Shown: positions 26,244-35,250 of the stretch, one piece after another
How the letters are laid out: every line of letters begins with the position of its first letter
How positions within the stretch are numbered: position 1 is the stretch's first letter
Assembly: GCF_022835695.1 (NCBI RefSeq)
Contig: NZ_BQUV01000009.1
Coordinates: 62,001-126,000, forward strand
Origin: Bradyrhizobium sp. Ce-3
GTDB lineage: Bacteria > Pseudomonadota > Alphaproteobacteria > Rhizobiales > Xanthobacteraceae
Direction: 5' to 3'
Length of the DNA stretch: 64,000 nt
Notes under the pieces: model-generated
What the model was told of the DNA's origin: nothing
The model's database searches: none
The model's input: only the letters and a program-made list of their open reading frames with translations
Made by a program: the position numbers and the translations under genes

Positions 26244-26972
26244 ATGACCCGTGAGGAACGACAATTGCGCGAGGCGATCATTGCCAAGTGCCGATGGATG
26301 AACGCGTCGGGTCTCAACCAGGGGACATCAGGCAACATCTCCGCCCGCTACAAGGACCGGATGCTGATCACGCCGTCGGCGACGCCCTACGATTCGATGA
26401 AGCCGGAGATGATCGCGTCGATGCCGCTCGAGGGCGACTATGGCAGCTGGGAGGGGCCGCTGCAGCCGTCCACCGAATGGCGCTTCCATCTCGACATCAC
26501 CCGTGCCCGGCCCGATGTCGGCGCCATCGTCCACACCCACTCGACCTATGCGACGGTGCTCGCGATCGCGCGCAAGCCGATCCCGGCCTGCCACTACATG
26601 ATGGCGGCGTTCGGCGGCACCGATATCCGCTGCGCCGGCTATGCGCGCTACGGCACCAAGGAATTGTCGGATCATGCGATCTCGGCGCTGGAAGGCCGCA
26701 ACGGCTGCCTGCTCGCCAATCACGGCATGATCGCGCTCGGCGCCAATCTCGACAAGGCGATGTGGCTCGCCGTCGAGCTCGAGACCATCGCGCGGCAGTA
26801 CTACCTCTCGCTCGCACTCGAATCGCGGATCATCCTGAGCGACGAGGAGATTGCCGACACCGCCAAGGGGTTCTCCACCTATGGCTTGCAGGCGCCGAAG
26901 CCGAGCAAGGCCCGCGCCACGGCCAAGGCGGCGCCGCGCCGCGCCGAGAAACGGCGCAGCAGCAAACGATGA
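26244..26972 (+). CDS. Class II aldolase family protein (fuculose-phosphate aldolase type)
   Basis: 242 aa. It has the GTSGNISARY phosphate loop, HTHSTYAT zinc histidines, the active-site glutamate probably E101 or its equivalent before the zinc motif, and NHGMIALG. It would cleave a ketose phosphate to dihydroxyacetone phosphate plus an aldehyde. The ATG at 26244 is chosen; GTG codons at 26202 and 26220 are also possible. The C-terminus is Lys/Arg/Ala-rich (about 30 residues), a feature not needed for catalysis. The stop overlaps the next start (ATGA). Confidence 0.85.
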   Translation: MTREERQLREAIIAKCRWMNASGLNQGTSGNISARYKDRMLITPSATPYDSMKPEMIASMPLEGDYGSWEGPLQPSTEWRFHLDITRARPDVGAIVHTHSTYATVLAIARKPIPACHYMMAAFGGTDIRCAGYARYGTKELSDHAISALEGRNGCLLANHGMIALGANLDKAMWLAVELETIARQYYLSLALESRIILSDEEIADTAKGFSTYGLQAPKPSKARATAKAAPRRAEKRRSSKR

Positions 26973-28486
26973 CGGGCGCTGCGCCGGTCGCAGGCACCGA
27001 TCACGGGCTGGTCGATATCGCTGTCATCGGTGGCGGCATCAACGGTGCCGGCATCGCCCGCGACGCCGCCGGCCGCGGGCTGAAGGTGCTGCTCTGCGAG
27101 AAGGATGATTTCGCCGAAGGTACTTCGTCGCGTTCCGGCAAGCTGATCCATGGTGGGCTGCGCTATCTCGAATATTACGAGTTCCGCCTGGTGCGCGAGG
27201 CGCTGATCGAGCGCGAGGTGCTGCTCGCGTCCGCGCCGCACATCATCTGGCCGATGCGCTTCGTGTTGCCGCATTCGCCGGAGCAGCGGCCGGCCTGGCT
27301 GGTCCGCACCGGGCTGTTGCTCTACGACCATCTCGGCGGCCGCAAGCAGCTGCCGGCGAGCCGCAGCCTGGACCTGTCGCGGGCGCCCGAGGGCGCGCCG
27401 CTACACCAGGAGTTCAGGCGAGGCTTCGAATATTCGGATTGCTGGGTCGATGACAGCAGGCTGGTGATCCTCAATCTGATCGATGCCGCGCAGAACGGCG
27501 CGCGCATCCTGCCGCGCATGCGGGCGATGCGTGCACGCCGCGACGGCGAGACCTGGCTGCTGGAGATGCAGGGCGACGATGGCACGACGCAGGTGGTGCG
27601 GTCGCGCGCGCTGGTCAACGCCGCCGGGCCGTGGGTTCAGGATGTCATCCAGGGCGTGGCCGGACTGAACTCCGCCCAGAGCGTGCGGCTGGTCAAGGGC
27701 AGCCACATCGTGGTGCCGAAATTCTGGGATGGGCCGCAGGCCTATCTGCTGCAAAACACCGATCGCCGCGTGATCTTCGTCAATCCCTATGAGGACGACC
27801 TCGCGTTGATCGGCACCACCGACATTCCCTATCAGGGCCGTGCCGAGGACGTCGCGATCGGCGAGGACGAGACCGATTATCTGTTGCAGGTGTTGCGGCG
27901 CTATTTCCGGACGCCGCCGCAGGCGAGCGAGATCGTGCATGCGTTCTCCGGCGTCCGGCCGCTCTACGACGACAACGCCGACAATCCGTCGGCGGTGACA
28001 CGCGATTATGTGTTCGAGGTTCACGGCGAGGGCGCGCCGCCGCTGCTGTCGATCTTCGGTGGCAAGATCACGACCTACCGCCGGCTGGCCGAGCAGGCGC
28101 TGCAGCGCCTCGCGCCGTGGTTTCCGAAGCTGTTGCCGGCCTGGACCGCAGCCCGGCCACTGCCCGGCGGCGACATCGGCGGCAGCTTCGACGATTTCTC
28201 GAATCGGCTGGCACGCGACTATCCCGATCTGCCGCGAACGCTGGTCCATCACTATGCCCGTCTCTATGGGACACGCGCGCGCGACCTGCTGGGGCCGGCC
28301 CGCATCATCGCCGATCTCGGCCGTCATTTCGGCGGTGACTTCTACGAAGGCGAAGCGCTGTATCTCCGCGATACGGAGTGGGCAAAAAGGCCGGCCGACT
28401 TCCTGGACCGGCGCACCAAGCACGGCCTGCATCTGACGCCGGCACAGCGGCTCGCGTTCGAGGGTTATATCTCCTGCAGCGCCTGA
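26969..28486 (+). CDS. glpD: FAD-dependent glycerol-3-phosphate dehydrogenase family (GlpD/EryB type)
   Basis: 505 aa, membrane-associated flavoprotein. The N-terminal FAD loop is VIGGGINGAGIARDAAGRG, with GTSSRSGKLIHGGLRYLE close by, and FGGKITTYRRLAEQAL is near residue 360. It oxidises a polyol 3-phosphate and passes electrons to ubiquinone. True GlpD and the erythritol enzyme EryB share this sequence pattern, so the substrate here may be glycerol-3-phosphate or a C4 polyol phosphate from the operon kinase. It is last in the operon, and its 3' end overlaps the convergent aminotransferase gene by 22 bases. Confidence 0.88.
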   Translation: MTGAAPVAGTDHGLVDIAVIGGGINGAGIARDAAGRGLKVLLCEKDDFAEGTSSRSGKLIHGGLRYLEYYEFRLVREALIEREVLLASAPHIIWPMRFVLPHSPEQRPAWLVRTGLLLYDHLGGRKQLPASRSLDLSRAPEGAPLHQEFRRGFEYSDCWVDDSRLVILNLIDAAQNGARILPRMRAMRARRDGETWLLEMQGDDGTTQVVRSRALVNAAGPWVQDVIQGVAGLNSAQSVRLVKGSHIVVPKFWDGPQAYLLQNTDRRVIFVNPYEDDLALIGTTDIPYQGRAEDVAIGEDETDYLLQVLRRYFRTPPQASEIVHAFSGVRPLYDDNADNPSAVTRDYVFEVHGEGAPPLLSIFGGKITTYRRLAEQALQRLAPWFPKLLPAWTAARPLPGGDIGGSFDDFSNRLARDYPDLPRTLVHHYARLYGTRARDLLGPARIIADLGRHFGGDFYEGEALYLRDTEWAKRPADFLDRRTKHGLHLTPAQRLAFEGYISCSA

Positions 28487-29727
28487 TCGAGCGTCTCGAC
28501 CAACAGGTCGGTGTGCTCCGAGCCGAATGTAAGCGGCGGACGAATCTTCAGCACATTGGCACCGGGACCGGCGGCGCTGATCAGGACGCCCCGGCGGCGC
28601 ATCGCGTTGACCAGTTTCGCCGTCTCGGCAACGGCGGGTGCTCCGCCGCGGCGGAGCTCGACGCCGATGAACAGTCCGGCACCGCGAACCTCCGCGATGA
28701 GCTCATGCTTCGCGCGCAGCGCGGTGAGCCGCGTGCGCAAATCGGTGCCGGTACGCCTGGCATTCTCGATCAGGCTTTCCCGCTCGATCACGTCGAGCAC
28801 GGCCATGCCGGCGGCGGCGGATACGGGATTGCCGCCGAAGGTGTTGAAATAGCGCGAGCGGGCGCCGAACTCCTTCAGCAACTCGGGCCGCGCGGCCATC
28901 GCCGCGATCGGATGGCCGTTGCCCATCGGCTTGCCCATCGTGACCATGTCGGGAATGACGTCGTGGCGGGCAAAGCCCCACATGCCCTCTCCGCAGCGGC
29001 CGAAGCCGGGCTGCACCTCGTCAGCGATGAACAGCGCGCCAGCCGCGCGTGTGGCCTCGACCGCCGGCCGCAGGAAGCCGGGCGGATCGGCGAACACGCC
29101 GTCGCTGGAGAAGATCGTATCGACCAGCAGCGCGGCCGGTCGGATGCCGCTGCGTGCCATATCGGCGAATGCGGCACGGACGCCGCTTGCGAAGATCTCG
29201 CCTGTTTCATCGCCGGCGGACTGCGGCGCCGGCACCAGCCGGACATGGGGGGCGGTCGGCTCGGGCAGGCCGAGCGACGGCGACAACTCGGCGAGCGCGC
29301 CGGTGACGCCGTGATAGGCGGTCCGGGTGACGACGACGCCGGTTCCTCCCGTACAGGTGCGGGCGACGCGGAGCGCCAGATCGTTGGCCTCGCTGCCGGT
29401 GCAGGTGAACATCGCCTGGCCGATCTCGGCCGGAAAGGTCGCGAGCAGCCGCTCGGCGTAGTCGAGGATGGTCTCGTGCAAATAGCGGGTGTGGGTGTTG
29501 AGCACCGCGGCCTGCCGCGCGATCGCCTCGATGACATGCGGATGGCAGTGGCCGACGCAGGCGACGTTGTTGTAGGCGTCGAGATAGCGGTTGCCTGCGG
29601 CGTCGTGCAGCCAGACCCCTTCGCCGCGCACCACATGCACTGGCTGCTCGTAGAACAGCCGGTAGGCGGGCCCGAGCAGACGGTTTCTGCGTGCGATCAG
29701 CTCCTGGGTCGAGGTTTCGGCCGGCAT
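28465..29727 (-). CDS. Class III PLP enzyme: aminotransferase or O-phosphoamine phospho-lyase
   Basis: 420 aa, fold-type I. The PLP lysine is K266 in VTMGKPMGNGHP, with ADEVQPGFGRCG before it and TCTGSEANDLALRVAR for the cofactor phosphate. Blocks such as NNVACVGHCHP, LNTHTRYLHE and FNTFGGNPVSAAAG are very like the vertebrate ETNPPL/PHYKPL proteins. Those are not aminotransferases; they eliminate phosphate from phosphoethanolamine or 5-phosphohydroxylysine. A kinase resembling hydroxylysine kinase is encoded four bases upstream, which favours the lyase reading. The ATG after GGGAGAG (MPAETS) is preferred to one eight codons earlier. Confidence 0.88.
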   Translation of the reverse strand: MPAETSTQELIARRNRLLGPAYRLFYEQPVHVVRGEGVWLHDAAGNRYLDAYNNVACVGHCHPHVIEAIARQAAVLNTHTRYLHETILDYAERLLATFPAEIGQAMFTCTGSEANDLALRVARTCTGGTGVVVTRTAYHGVTGALAELSPSLGLPEPTAPHVRLVPAPQSAGDETGEIFASGVRAAFADMARSGIRPAALLVDTIFSSDGVFADPPGFLRPAVEATRAAGALFIADEVQPGFGRCGEGMWGFARHDVIPDMVTMGKPMGNGHPIAAMAARPELLKEFGARSRYFNTFGGNPVSAAAGMAVLDVIERESLIENARRTGTDLRTRLTALRAKHELIAEVRGAGLFIGVELRRGGAPAVAETAKLVNAMRRRGVLISAAGPGANVLKIRPPLTFGSEHTDLLVETLDQALQEI

Positions 29728-29731
29728 TGTG

Positions 29732-30793
29732 TCACTCTCCCTGGCAGGCACGCTCGATCTGCCGCGCGGCTTCCGTTCGCGTCAGTGTTGCGATCCGGGC
29801 GAGCCGGGCCGACGCCTGCCTGTTGTTGCGCAGAATATACCCGCTGTTCTCCGGATAGCGAACGGCCCTGATGTTGCTGATCACGATCGTCATGACCATG
29901 CGGGTCGCGATCAGGTCGAACAGGATGCCGCGCTCGCGCGACTCGAGCGGCGAGACCGCGTGATAGGCCGCAACCAGATCGAGCGCCGGCGCCAGCGGAT
30001 CGTCGCTGTCGGTCACCTGATAGGCCGCCGCGATTGCCAGATCATTGATCCGGGCCGTCGCGGTCAGGTCGCCGAAATCGATGATGCCGCAGACGCGCGT
30101 CTGCGAGTCCGCGTCGACGACGATGTTGTGCGGGTTGAGATCGTTATGCAGGGGCTGCCGTGGAAGCTGCGCCAGCACAGGTGCGGCGTCGGTCTCGAAA
30201 TGGTCGAGGACGCGCGCGACGAGGTCGCGCTGGGCAGGTGGGACCGCGTCGAGCAGCGGCCGCAGTTCGACGGCATGCTGGATGTCCCAGAGCAGCTTGT
30301 GGCCGGCTCCGGGATGGACGAAATCGCGCAGCGCAAGGGCGAGCCGCGCCGCGCACTGGCCGACATCGCGGCGCAACGCCGCTGATGGCGGCGCCTGATG
30401 CATCGGCGTTCCCGCGAGGAACGTCAGCAGCCGCACCACCCTTGTCGAGCCGTCGTCGAAGCGGATGTCGAGCTCGGCCGCGCCATCCTGCGCCGGAGTG
30501 ACGCGCGGAATCGGCAGCAGCGGATCACGGTCCGCGACGTGGCGCAGCGCTTCGGTCTGTAGATTGGTGACGGCGCGGTCTTCAGTGGGATTGGCGATCT
30601 TGAGGACGTATTCGAGCCCGTCTGGTGTGCGCAGCCGGAAATTCTGGTCCCGCTCGCTGTCGAGCCGGCGGATCTCGGCCGACAGGCCGTAATGCTCGCT
30701 GACAAGCTTCTGCGCCTGCGCCTCCGTGATCGGCCCCGCGGCGCGCAGCCCGTCGAGCGGGTGCGCGGCATCGGCGGACGAACGGTTCTGCAT
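29732..30793 (-). CDS. Hydroxylysine-kinase-like aminoglycoside/choline-kinase-fold phosphotransferase
   Basis: 353 aa, soluble. The nucleotide domain has DQNFRLRTPDGLEYVLKIAN with the ATP lysine. The catalytic loop is HNDLNPHNIVV (D218) and the metal aspartate lies in IIDFGDL. Blocks VVRLLTFLAG, SPLESRERG and YPENSGYI match my memory of human HYKK (AGPHD1), which phosphorylates 5-hydroxy-L-lysine with GTP. The gene directly precedes the phospho-lyase-like gene, so together they would phosphorylate an amino alcohol and then eliminate phosphate and ammonia. The ATG at 30793 is chosen; the open frame runs 32 codons further upstream into the reductase gene. Confidence 0.82.
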   Translation of the reverse strand: MQNRSSADAAHPLDGLRAAGPITEAQAQKLVSEHYGLSAEIRRLDSERDQNFRLRTPDGLEYVLKIANPTEDRAVTNLQTEALRHVADRDPLLPIPRVTPAQDGAAELDIRFDDGSTRVVRLLTFLAGTPMHQAPPSAALRRDVGQCAARLALALRDFVHPGAGHKLLWDIQHAVELRPLLDAVPPAQRDLVARVLDHFETDAAPVLAQLPRQPLHNDLNPHNIVVDADSQTRVCGIIDFGDLTATARINDLAIAAAYQVTDSDDPLAPALDLVAAYHAVSPLESRERGILFDLIATRMVMTIVISNIRAVRYPENSGYILRNNRQASARLARIATLTRTEAARQIERACQGE

Positions 30794-30815
30794 CTGACGT
30801 GGCTCCGTGTCGCAA

Positions 30816-31745
30816 TCAATAGCCGCGTGCGCGGTCGATCGCATGCGGCGGACGCCGTCCGGCGCGGATCGCATCCGCGGTCGTCGCAAGCGTGGTTGCG
30901 ACGGCGCTCACACTGACATCGCTGGCGTCGTGCGGGGTGATGGCGATCCGCGGATGATGCCAGAACGGATGCGCCTTGGGCAACGGCTCGGTCGCGAACA
31001 CGTCGAGCGCAGCTCCTGACAGCTGGCCGCTGTCGAGTGCGGCGAGCAGATCGTCCTCCACCAGATGCTCGCCGCGGCCGACCTGGATCAGGTAGCCGCC
31101 GCGGCGCATCCGGCCGAACAGGTCGTGATCGAGGATGTTGCGCGTCTCTACAGTCAGCGGCAGCAGATTGACCAGCACCTCGGTCTCGCCGAGCATCGCG
31201 GCAAGCCCGGCCGGGCCGTGGAAACTGCGGCCCGCCGATGAAATGGCCTTGGCGGTCCGGCTCCAGGACATCACGGGAAAGCCGAGATGGGCGAGGTCGA
31301 CGGCGACGCGACGGCCGATCTCGCCATTGCCGAGGATGCCGACCGGAACGTCCTGCGTGCGTCGTTGCGCGCGGCGCTGCCAGATCCGGTCGCGCTGCTG
31401 GGCGCTGAAGGCGGCAAAGCCGCGCTGATGCCCGATTGCATGCCAGGCGATGAAGCCTGACATCATCTGCCCCTGGCCGGGATCGACCACGCGCACCACG
31501 TCGACGCCGGGCGGCAGGCTCGGGCACGCCATGATGTTGTCGACGCCGGCGGCGATCGAGCACACCGCCTGCAGGTCCGGATAGCGTGCGAACGCGTCGT
31601 CGGGCGGATGCCAGGCCAGAGCGAGACGTATATCCGCGGCCCCGCCGGCATGATCGACCACCTCGAGCTGCGGCGCAATGCGCGCCAGCTCCGCGCCGAA
31701 ATAGTCGCGCAGATCGAGGCTGCTGCTGATCAGGACGCAACGCAT
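30816..31745 (-). CDS. D-2-hydroxyacid dehydrogenase, glyoxylate/hydroxypyruvate reductase A type
   Basis: 309 aa. The NAD(P)-binding segment is VGILGNGEIGRRVAVDLAHLG, followed by VLVNLLPLTVET, IQVGRGEHLVEDDLL and the His in TPHDASD, the pattern of GhrA-type reductases. It reduces short 2-oxoacids such as glyoxylate or hydroxypyruvate. It lies between the dipeptide ABC importer and the kinase/lyase pair with gaps of 3 and 22 bases, so it belongs to that operon. It may dispose of a 2-oxoacid arising from the imported compound. Confidence 0.85.
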   Translation of the reverse strand: MRCVLISSSLDLRDYFGAELARIAPQLEVVDHAGGAADIRLALAWHPPDDAFARYPDLQAVCSIAAGVDNIMACPSLPPGVDVVRVVDPGQGQMMSGFIAWHAIGHQRGFAAFSAQQRDRIWQRRAQRRTQDVPVGILGNGEIGRRVAVDLAHLGFPVMSWSRTAKAISSAGRSFHGPAGLAAMLGETEVLVNLLPLTVETRNILDHDLFGRMRRGGYLIQVGRGEHLVEDDLLAALDSGQLSGAALDVFATEPLPKAHPFWHHPRIAITPHDASDVSVSAVATTLATTADAIRAGRRPPHAIDRARGY

Positions 31746-31748
31746 TTG

Positions 31749-33368
31749 TCAGGCCGCACGCGATGAGGAGATCTGGCCGGGCACCGCGGCGAGCAGCTCG
31801 CGGGTGTAGGGATGCTCGGGCGCCGAGAACAGCGCCGCGGTCGGCTTCAGCTCGACGATTACGCCGCGCTGCATCACCGCGATGCGGTCGCAGATCTGCG
31901 CCGCCACCCGCAGGTCGTGGGTGATGAACAGCATCGACAGGCCGAGCCGCGCCTTGAGGTCTTCCAGCAGGTTCAGCACCTGCGCCTGTACCGAGACATC
32001 GAGCGCCGAGACGGCTTCGTCGGCAACGATGATTTCCGGCTCGAGCGCCAGCGCGCGGGCGATGCCGATGCGCTGGCGCTGGCCGCCGGAGAATTCGTGC
32101 GGATAGCGTTCCATCGCGCTGGCGTTCAGGCCGACGAGGCCGAGCAGTTCGGCGGCACGCTGACGTGCGACCGCCGGCTCGGTGCCGTGGGCGATCGGCC
32201 CGTCGGCGATGATGTTGCCGACCTTGCGGCGCGGGTTGAGCGAGGCGAACGGATCCTGGAAGATCATCTGGATGCGGCTGCGCTGCTTGCGCAGCGCGCG
32301 GCCGGCGATCCGGGTGAAATCGGTGTCGCCGAGCCGCACCGTGCCCTGGTCGGGCTCGATCAGCCGCATCACGAGCCGGGCGACGGACGATTTGCCGGAG
32401 CCGGATTCGCCGACCAGGCCGACGGTCTCGCCTTGCAGGATATCGAAATTGACCTGCTTCGCGGCCTGCACCCGGCGTTCCGGCTGCAACCAGCCGCCGC
32501 CGCTGACATAGGTCTTGTCGAGGCCAACCACTTCGACGGCCCTGGCGCGATCCGCGAGCGGCGCGCGCGATGGCGGCTGCATCGAGGGCACGGCGGCGAG
32601 CAGCGCCTTCGTGTAGGGATGTTGCGGCCGGCGCAACACGTCATCGGCCGCGCCCTGTTCAACCACCTTGCCGTGCTGGAGCACGACGACGCGATCGGCG
32701 ATATCGGAAACGACGCCGAAATCGTGGGTGATGAACATGACCGCCATGTTGCGGCGGCGCTGCAGGTCGCGGATCAGCTCGAGGATCTGCGCCTGGGTGG
32801 TGACGTCGAGCGCGGTGGTCGGCTCGTCGGCCACCAGCACGGCCGGCTCCAGCGCGAGCGCCATCGCGATCATGGCGCGCTGGCGCTGACCGCCCGACAG
32901 CTGATGCGGGTAGGCGCGCACCGTGCGTTCGGGTTCAGGCAGGCCGACCTCACGCAGCAGCTGCAACGCCTTCTGCTTGCGTTGCCGCGGCGTCAGCAGA
33001 TCGTGCGCCTCGAACATCTCGGCGATCTGGTCGCCGATCCGCATCAGGGGATTGAGCGCGGTCATCGGCTCCTGGAACACCATCGCGATATGGCGGCCGC
33101 GCAACGCAAGCCAGCCGGCGTCGTCGAGAGTGAGCAGGTTCCGGCCGTCATAGGCGATCTCGCCGGCTTCGCGGCTGATGGTGTCCGGCAACAGCCCCAT
33201 CAGCGCATGTGCGCACATCGATTTGCCGGAGGCGGACTCGCCGACCACGCAGAGGATCTTGCCGGGCACGAGATCGAAGGAGACGCCGTCGACGGCGTAG
33301 GGGCGGTCGGAGCCGGACGGCAGCGCGAGCTTCAGGTTCCTGATCGAAACGGTTGTCGCGGCGGACAT
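31749..33368 (-). CDS. Dipeptide/oligopeptide ABC transporter, fused tandem ATP-binding protein (DppD-DppF)
   Basis: 539 aa with two complete ABC modules. First: Walker A GESASGKS, signature LSGGQRQRAM, Walker B VADEPTTALD, histidine in FITHDFG. Second, from about residue 285: Walker A GESGSGKS, signature FSGGQRQRIG, VADEAVSALD, FITHDLR. Both sites look catalytically normal. Fused DppDF proteins are common in rhizobial peptide/opine/nickel importers. It starts three bases after the permease gene and energises import with the permeases and binding protein that follow upstream. Confidence 0.93.
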   Translation of the reverse strand: MSAATTVSIRNLKLALPSGSDRPYAVDGVSFDLVPGKILCVVGESASGKSMCAHALMGLLPDTISREAGEIAYDGRNLLTLDDAGWLALRGRHIAMVFQEPMTALNPLMRIGDQIAEMFEAHDLLTPRQRKQKALQLLREVGLPEPERTVRAYPHQLSGGQRQRAMIAMALALEPAVLVADEPTTALDVTTQAQILELIRDLQRRRNMAVMFITHDFGVVSDIADRVVVLQHGKVVEQGAADDVLRRPQHPYTKALLAAVPSMQPPSRAPLADRARAVEVVGLDKTYVSGGGWLQPERRVQAAKQVNFDILQGETVGLVGESGSGKSSVARLVMRLIEPDQGTVRLGDTDFTRIAGRALRKQRSRIQMIFQDPFASLNPRRKVGNIIADGPIAHGTEPAVARQRAAELLGLVGLNASAMERYPHEFSGGQRQRIGIARALALEPEIIVADEAVSALDVSVQAQVLNLLEDLKARLGLSMLFITHDLRVAAQICDRIAVMQRGVIVELKPTAALFSAPEHPYTRELLAAVPGQISSSRAA

Positions 33369-33371
33369 GCG

Positions 33372-34211
33372 TCAACGTCCTTCCTTGTTGAGGCGCGGGT
33401 TAAGCGCGTCGTTGAGTCCTTCGCCGATCAGGTTCAGCGCCAGCACCGAGAGCAGGATCGCGACGCCGGGGAACAGCGTGATCCACCAGGCCTGACGGAT
33501 CACGGTGCGGCCGGCGCCGACCATGTAGCCCCAGGACATCAGATTGGGATCGCCGAGGCCGAGAAAGGAGAGCGAGGATTCCAGCAGGATCGCGGTCGCA
33601 ACCATCAGCGAGGCCAGCACGATCACTGGCGACAGCGCATTGGGCAGGATCTCGCGCCAGATGATCCAGCTGTGGCTCTGTCCGGTGACGATCGCGGCCT
33701 GGACATATTCGCGGGTGCGCAGCGACAGCACCTCGCCGCGGACCAGGCGCGCCACCGGCGGCCAGCTCACGATCGCGATTGCCAGCACGATCGAGACGAT
33801 CGAGGGCTGCAGGATCGCGACCAGCACGATGGCGAGCGCGAAGCTCGGCACGGTCTGGAAGAATTCGGTGAAGCGCATCAGGGCGTCGCCGATCTTGCCG
33901 CCGAAATAGCCGGCCAGCGCCCCGACGGGAATTCCGACCGCAAGCGCGGCCATGGTCGAGACCAGGCCGACCAGCAGCGAGACACGGGCGCCATGGATGA
34001 TGCCGGCGAGCACGTCACGGCCAAGTGCATCGGTGCCGAGCGGCAGGCCGGACACCGTGAACGGCGGCAGGAACGGCCGCTGCACCATACGCCAGGGCGA
34101 GGTGGGAAACAGCAGCGGTCCGAAGATTGCGATCGCGATCGCCAGCAGCAGGATCACGAGACCGATCGCGCCGCCGGGGTTGCGCAGCATGGTGCGCCAG
34201 AACTTGCTCAT
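33372..34211 (-). CDS. Dipeptide-type ABC transporter permease (DppC)
   Basis: 279 aa. An N-terminal span plus DPP-type domain: LGTDALGRDVLAGIIHGARVSL is the family entry motif, REYVQAAIVTGQSHSWIIWRE the coupling helix, and ESSLSFLGLGDPN a late conserved stretch. It pairs with DppB. The start overlaps the DppB stop by ATGA. The large open frame upstream is only dppB read in another frame. Confidence 0.92.
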   Translation of the reverse strand: MSKFWRTMLRNPGGAIGLVILLLAIAIAIFGPLLFPTSPWRMVQRPFLPPFTVSGLPLGTDALGRDVLAGIIHGARVSLLVGLVSTMAALAVGIPVGALAGYFGGKIGDALMRFTEFFQTVPSFALAIVLVAILQPSIVSIVLAIAIVSWPPVARLVRGEVLSLRTREYVQAAIVTGQSHSWIIWREILPNALSPVIVLASLMVATAILLESSLSFLGLGDPNLMSWGYMVGAGRTVIRQAWWITLFPGVAILLSVLALNLIGEGLNDALNPRLNKEGR

Positions 34212-35179
34212 GACGCGAACTCGATGCGGGGATCGACCGAGCGGTAGATCAGGTCGGTGATCAGGTTGAAGGCGAGCACCATCGCCGAGCACACCACAAA
34301 GACGCCGAGCAGCAGATTGTAGTCGCGCTGCAGCAGCGCCTCGTACATCAGGCGGCCGATGCCGGGCCATGCGAACACGGTTTCGGTGAGCACGGCGCCG
34401 CCGACCAGCGTGCCGGCCTGCAAGCCTGCCAGCGTCACCACCGGCAGCAGCGCGTTGCGCAGCACGTGGCGGCGCTGGATCACGGCGTCGCGCAGGCCCT
34501 TGGCGCGCGCAGTCTTGACGAAGTCGTGCCGCTGCACCTCGAGCATCGAGGCGCGGGTCATCCGGGCATAGGTGGCCATGAAGAACAGGCCCATCGTCGT
34601 CGCCGGCAGAATCAGATGAGCGCCGACGTCGAGCACATGGGCGAGACCGGTGTAATTGGCGCCGACGGTCTCGTAACCGAAGCTCGGCAGCCAATCCATC
34701 GAGACCGAGAACAGAAGGATTGCCATCAGCGCCACCCAGAACAATGGAGTGGCATAGAAGATCAGCGCCAGGATCGTGATCGCGGTATCGGCCCAGGTGC
34801 CGGCAAAGCGCGCGGCCAGCGTTCCGAACAGGACGCCGAACAGCAGCGAGATCGCGAATGCGGTGCCGGTCAGCAGCAGCGTCGCCGGCAGCCGCTCGGC
34901 GATCAGCTTGGCGACCGGCATCTGCTGGCGGAACGAGAAGCCGAGATCGAGCGTCACGACGCCCTTGACGTAGCGGTAGAGCTGAACCGGCAGCGGCTGG
35001 TCGAGCCCGAACTTCTCGCGCAACTGCGCGACGAAGATCTGGTCGCTGGCGCCCGCCTCGCCCGCCATCACCATCGCCGGATCGCCGGGCGCCATGCGGA
35101 TCAGCATGAAGTTGAAGACCACGATCGCGAGCAGCACGACCACGGCCTTGGCAAGTCGCTGGGCAATGAAAGAGAGCAT
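34208..35179 (-). CDS. Dipeptide-type ABC transporter permease (DppB)
   Basis: 323 aa, six spans. The N-terminal MLSFIAQRLAKAVVVLLAIVV and MAPGDPAMVM are typical of DppB/OppB/NikB, and the coupling helix is EVQRHDFVKTARAKGLRD. It forms the channel with DppC. It is 71 bases downstream of the binding-protein gene; that short gap shows no strong terminator. Confidence 0.92.
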   Translation of the reverse strand: MLSFIAQRLAKAVVVLLAIVVFNFMLIRMAPGDPAMVMAGEAGASDQIFVAQLREKFGLDQPLPVQLYRYVKGVVTLDLGFSFRQQMPVAKLIAERLPATLLLTGTAFAISLLFGVLFGTLAARFAGTWADTAITILALIFYATPLFWVALMAILLFSVSMDWLPSFGYETVGANYTGLAHVLDVGAHLILPATTMGLFFMATYARMTRASMLEVQRHDFVKTARAKGLRDAVIQRRHVLRNALLPVVTLAGLQAGTLVGGAVLTETVFAWPGIGRLMYEALLQRDYNLLLGVFVVCSAMVLAFNLITDLIYRSVDPRIEFAS

Positions 35180-35250
35180 GGGTGACGTCGTTGCGTTCGA
35201 GGAAACGGCAGAAACCGCGGCGCTGGACGGCGCCGCGGCGGGAAGCGTCG

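Noticed and set aside
26969-28486. Assigning the GlpD-type protein firmly as erythritol-phosphate dehydrogenase EryB
   Set aside because: Its readable blocks fit ordinary rhizobial GlpD equally well; only operon context favours a C4 polyol substrate.
31812-34247. 811-codon plus-strand frame over the dipeptide ABC genes
   Set aside because: Antisense shadow: low complexity, no recognisable domain, and the opposite strand has complete Walker motifs and permease signatures.
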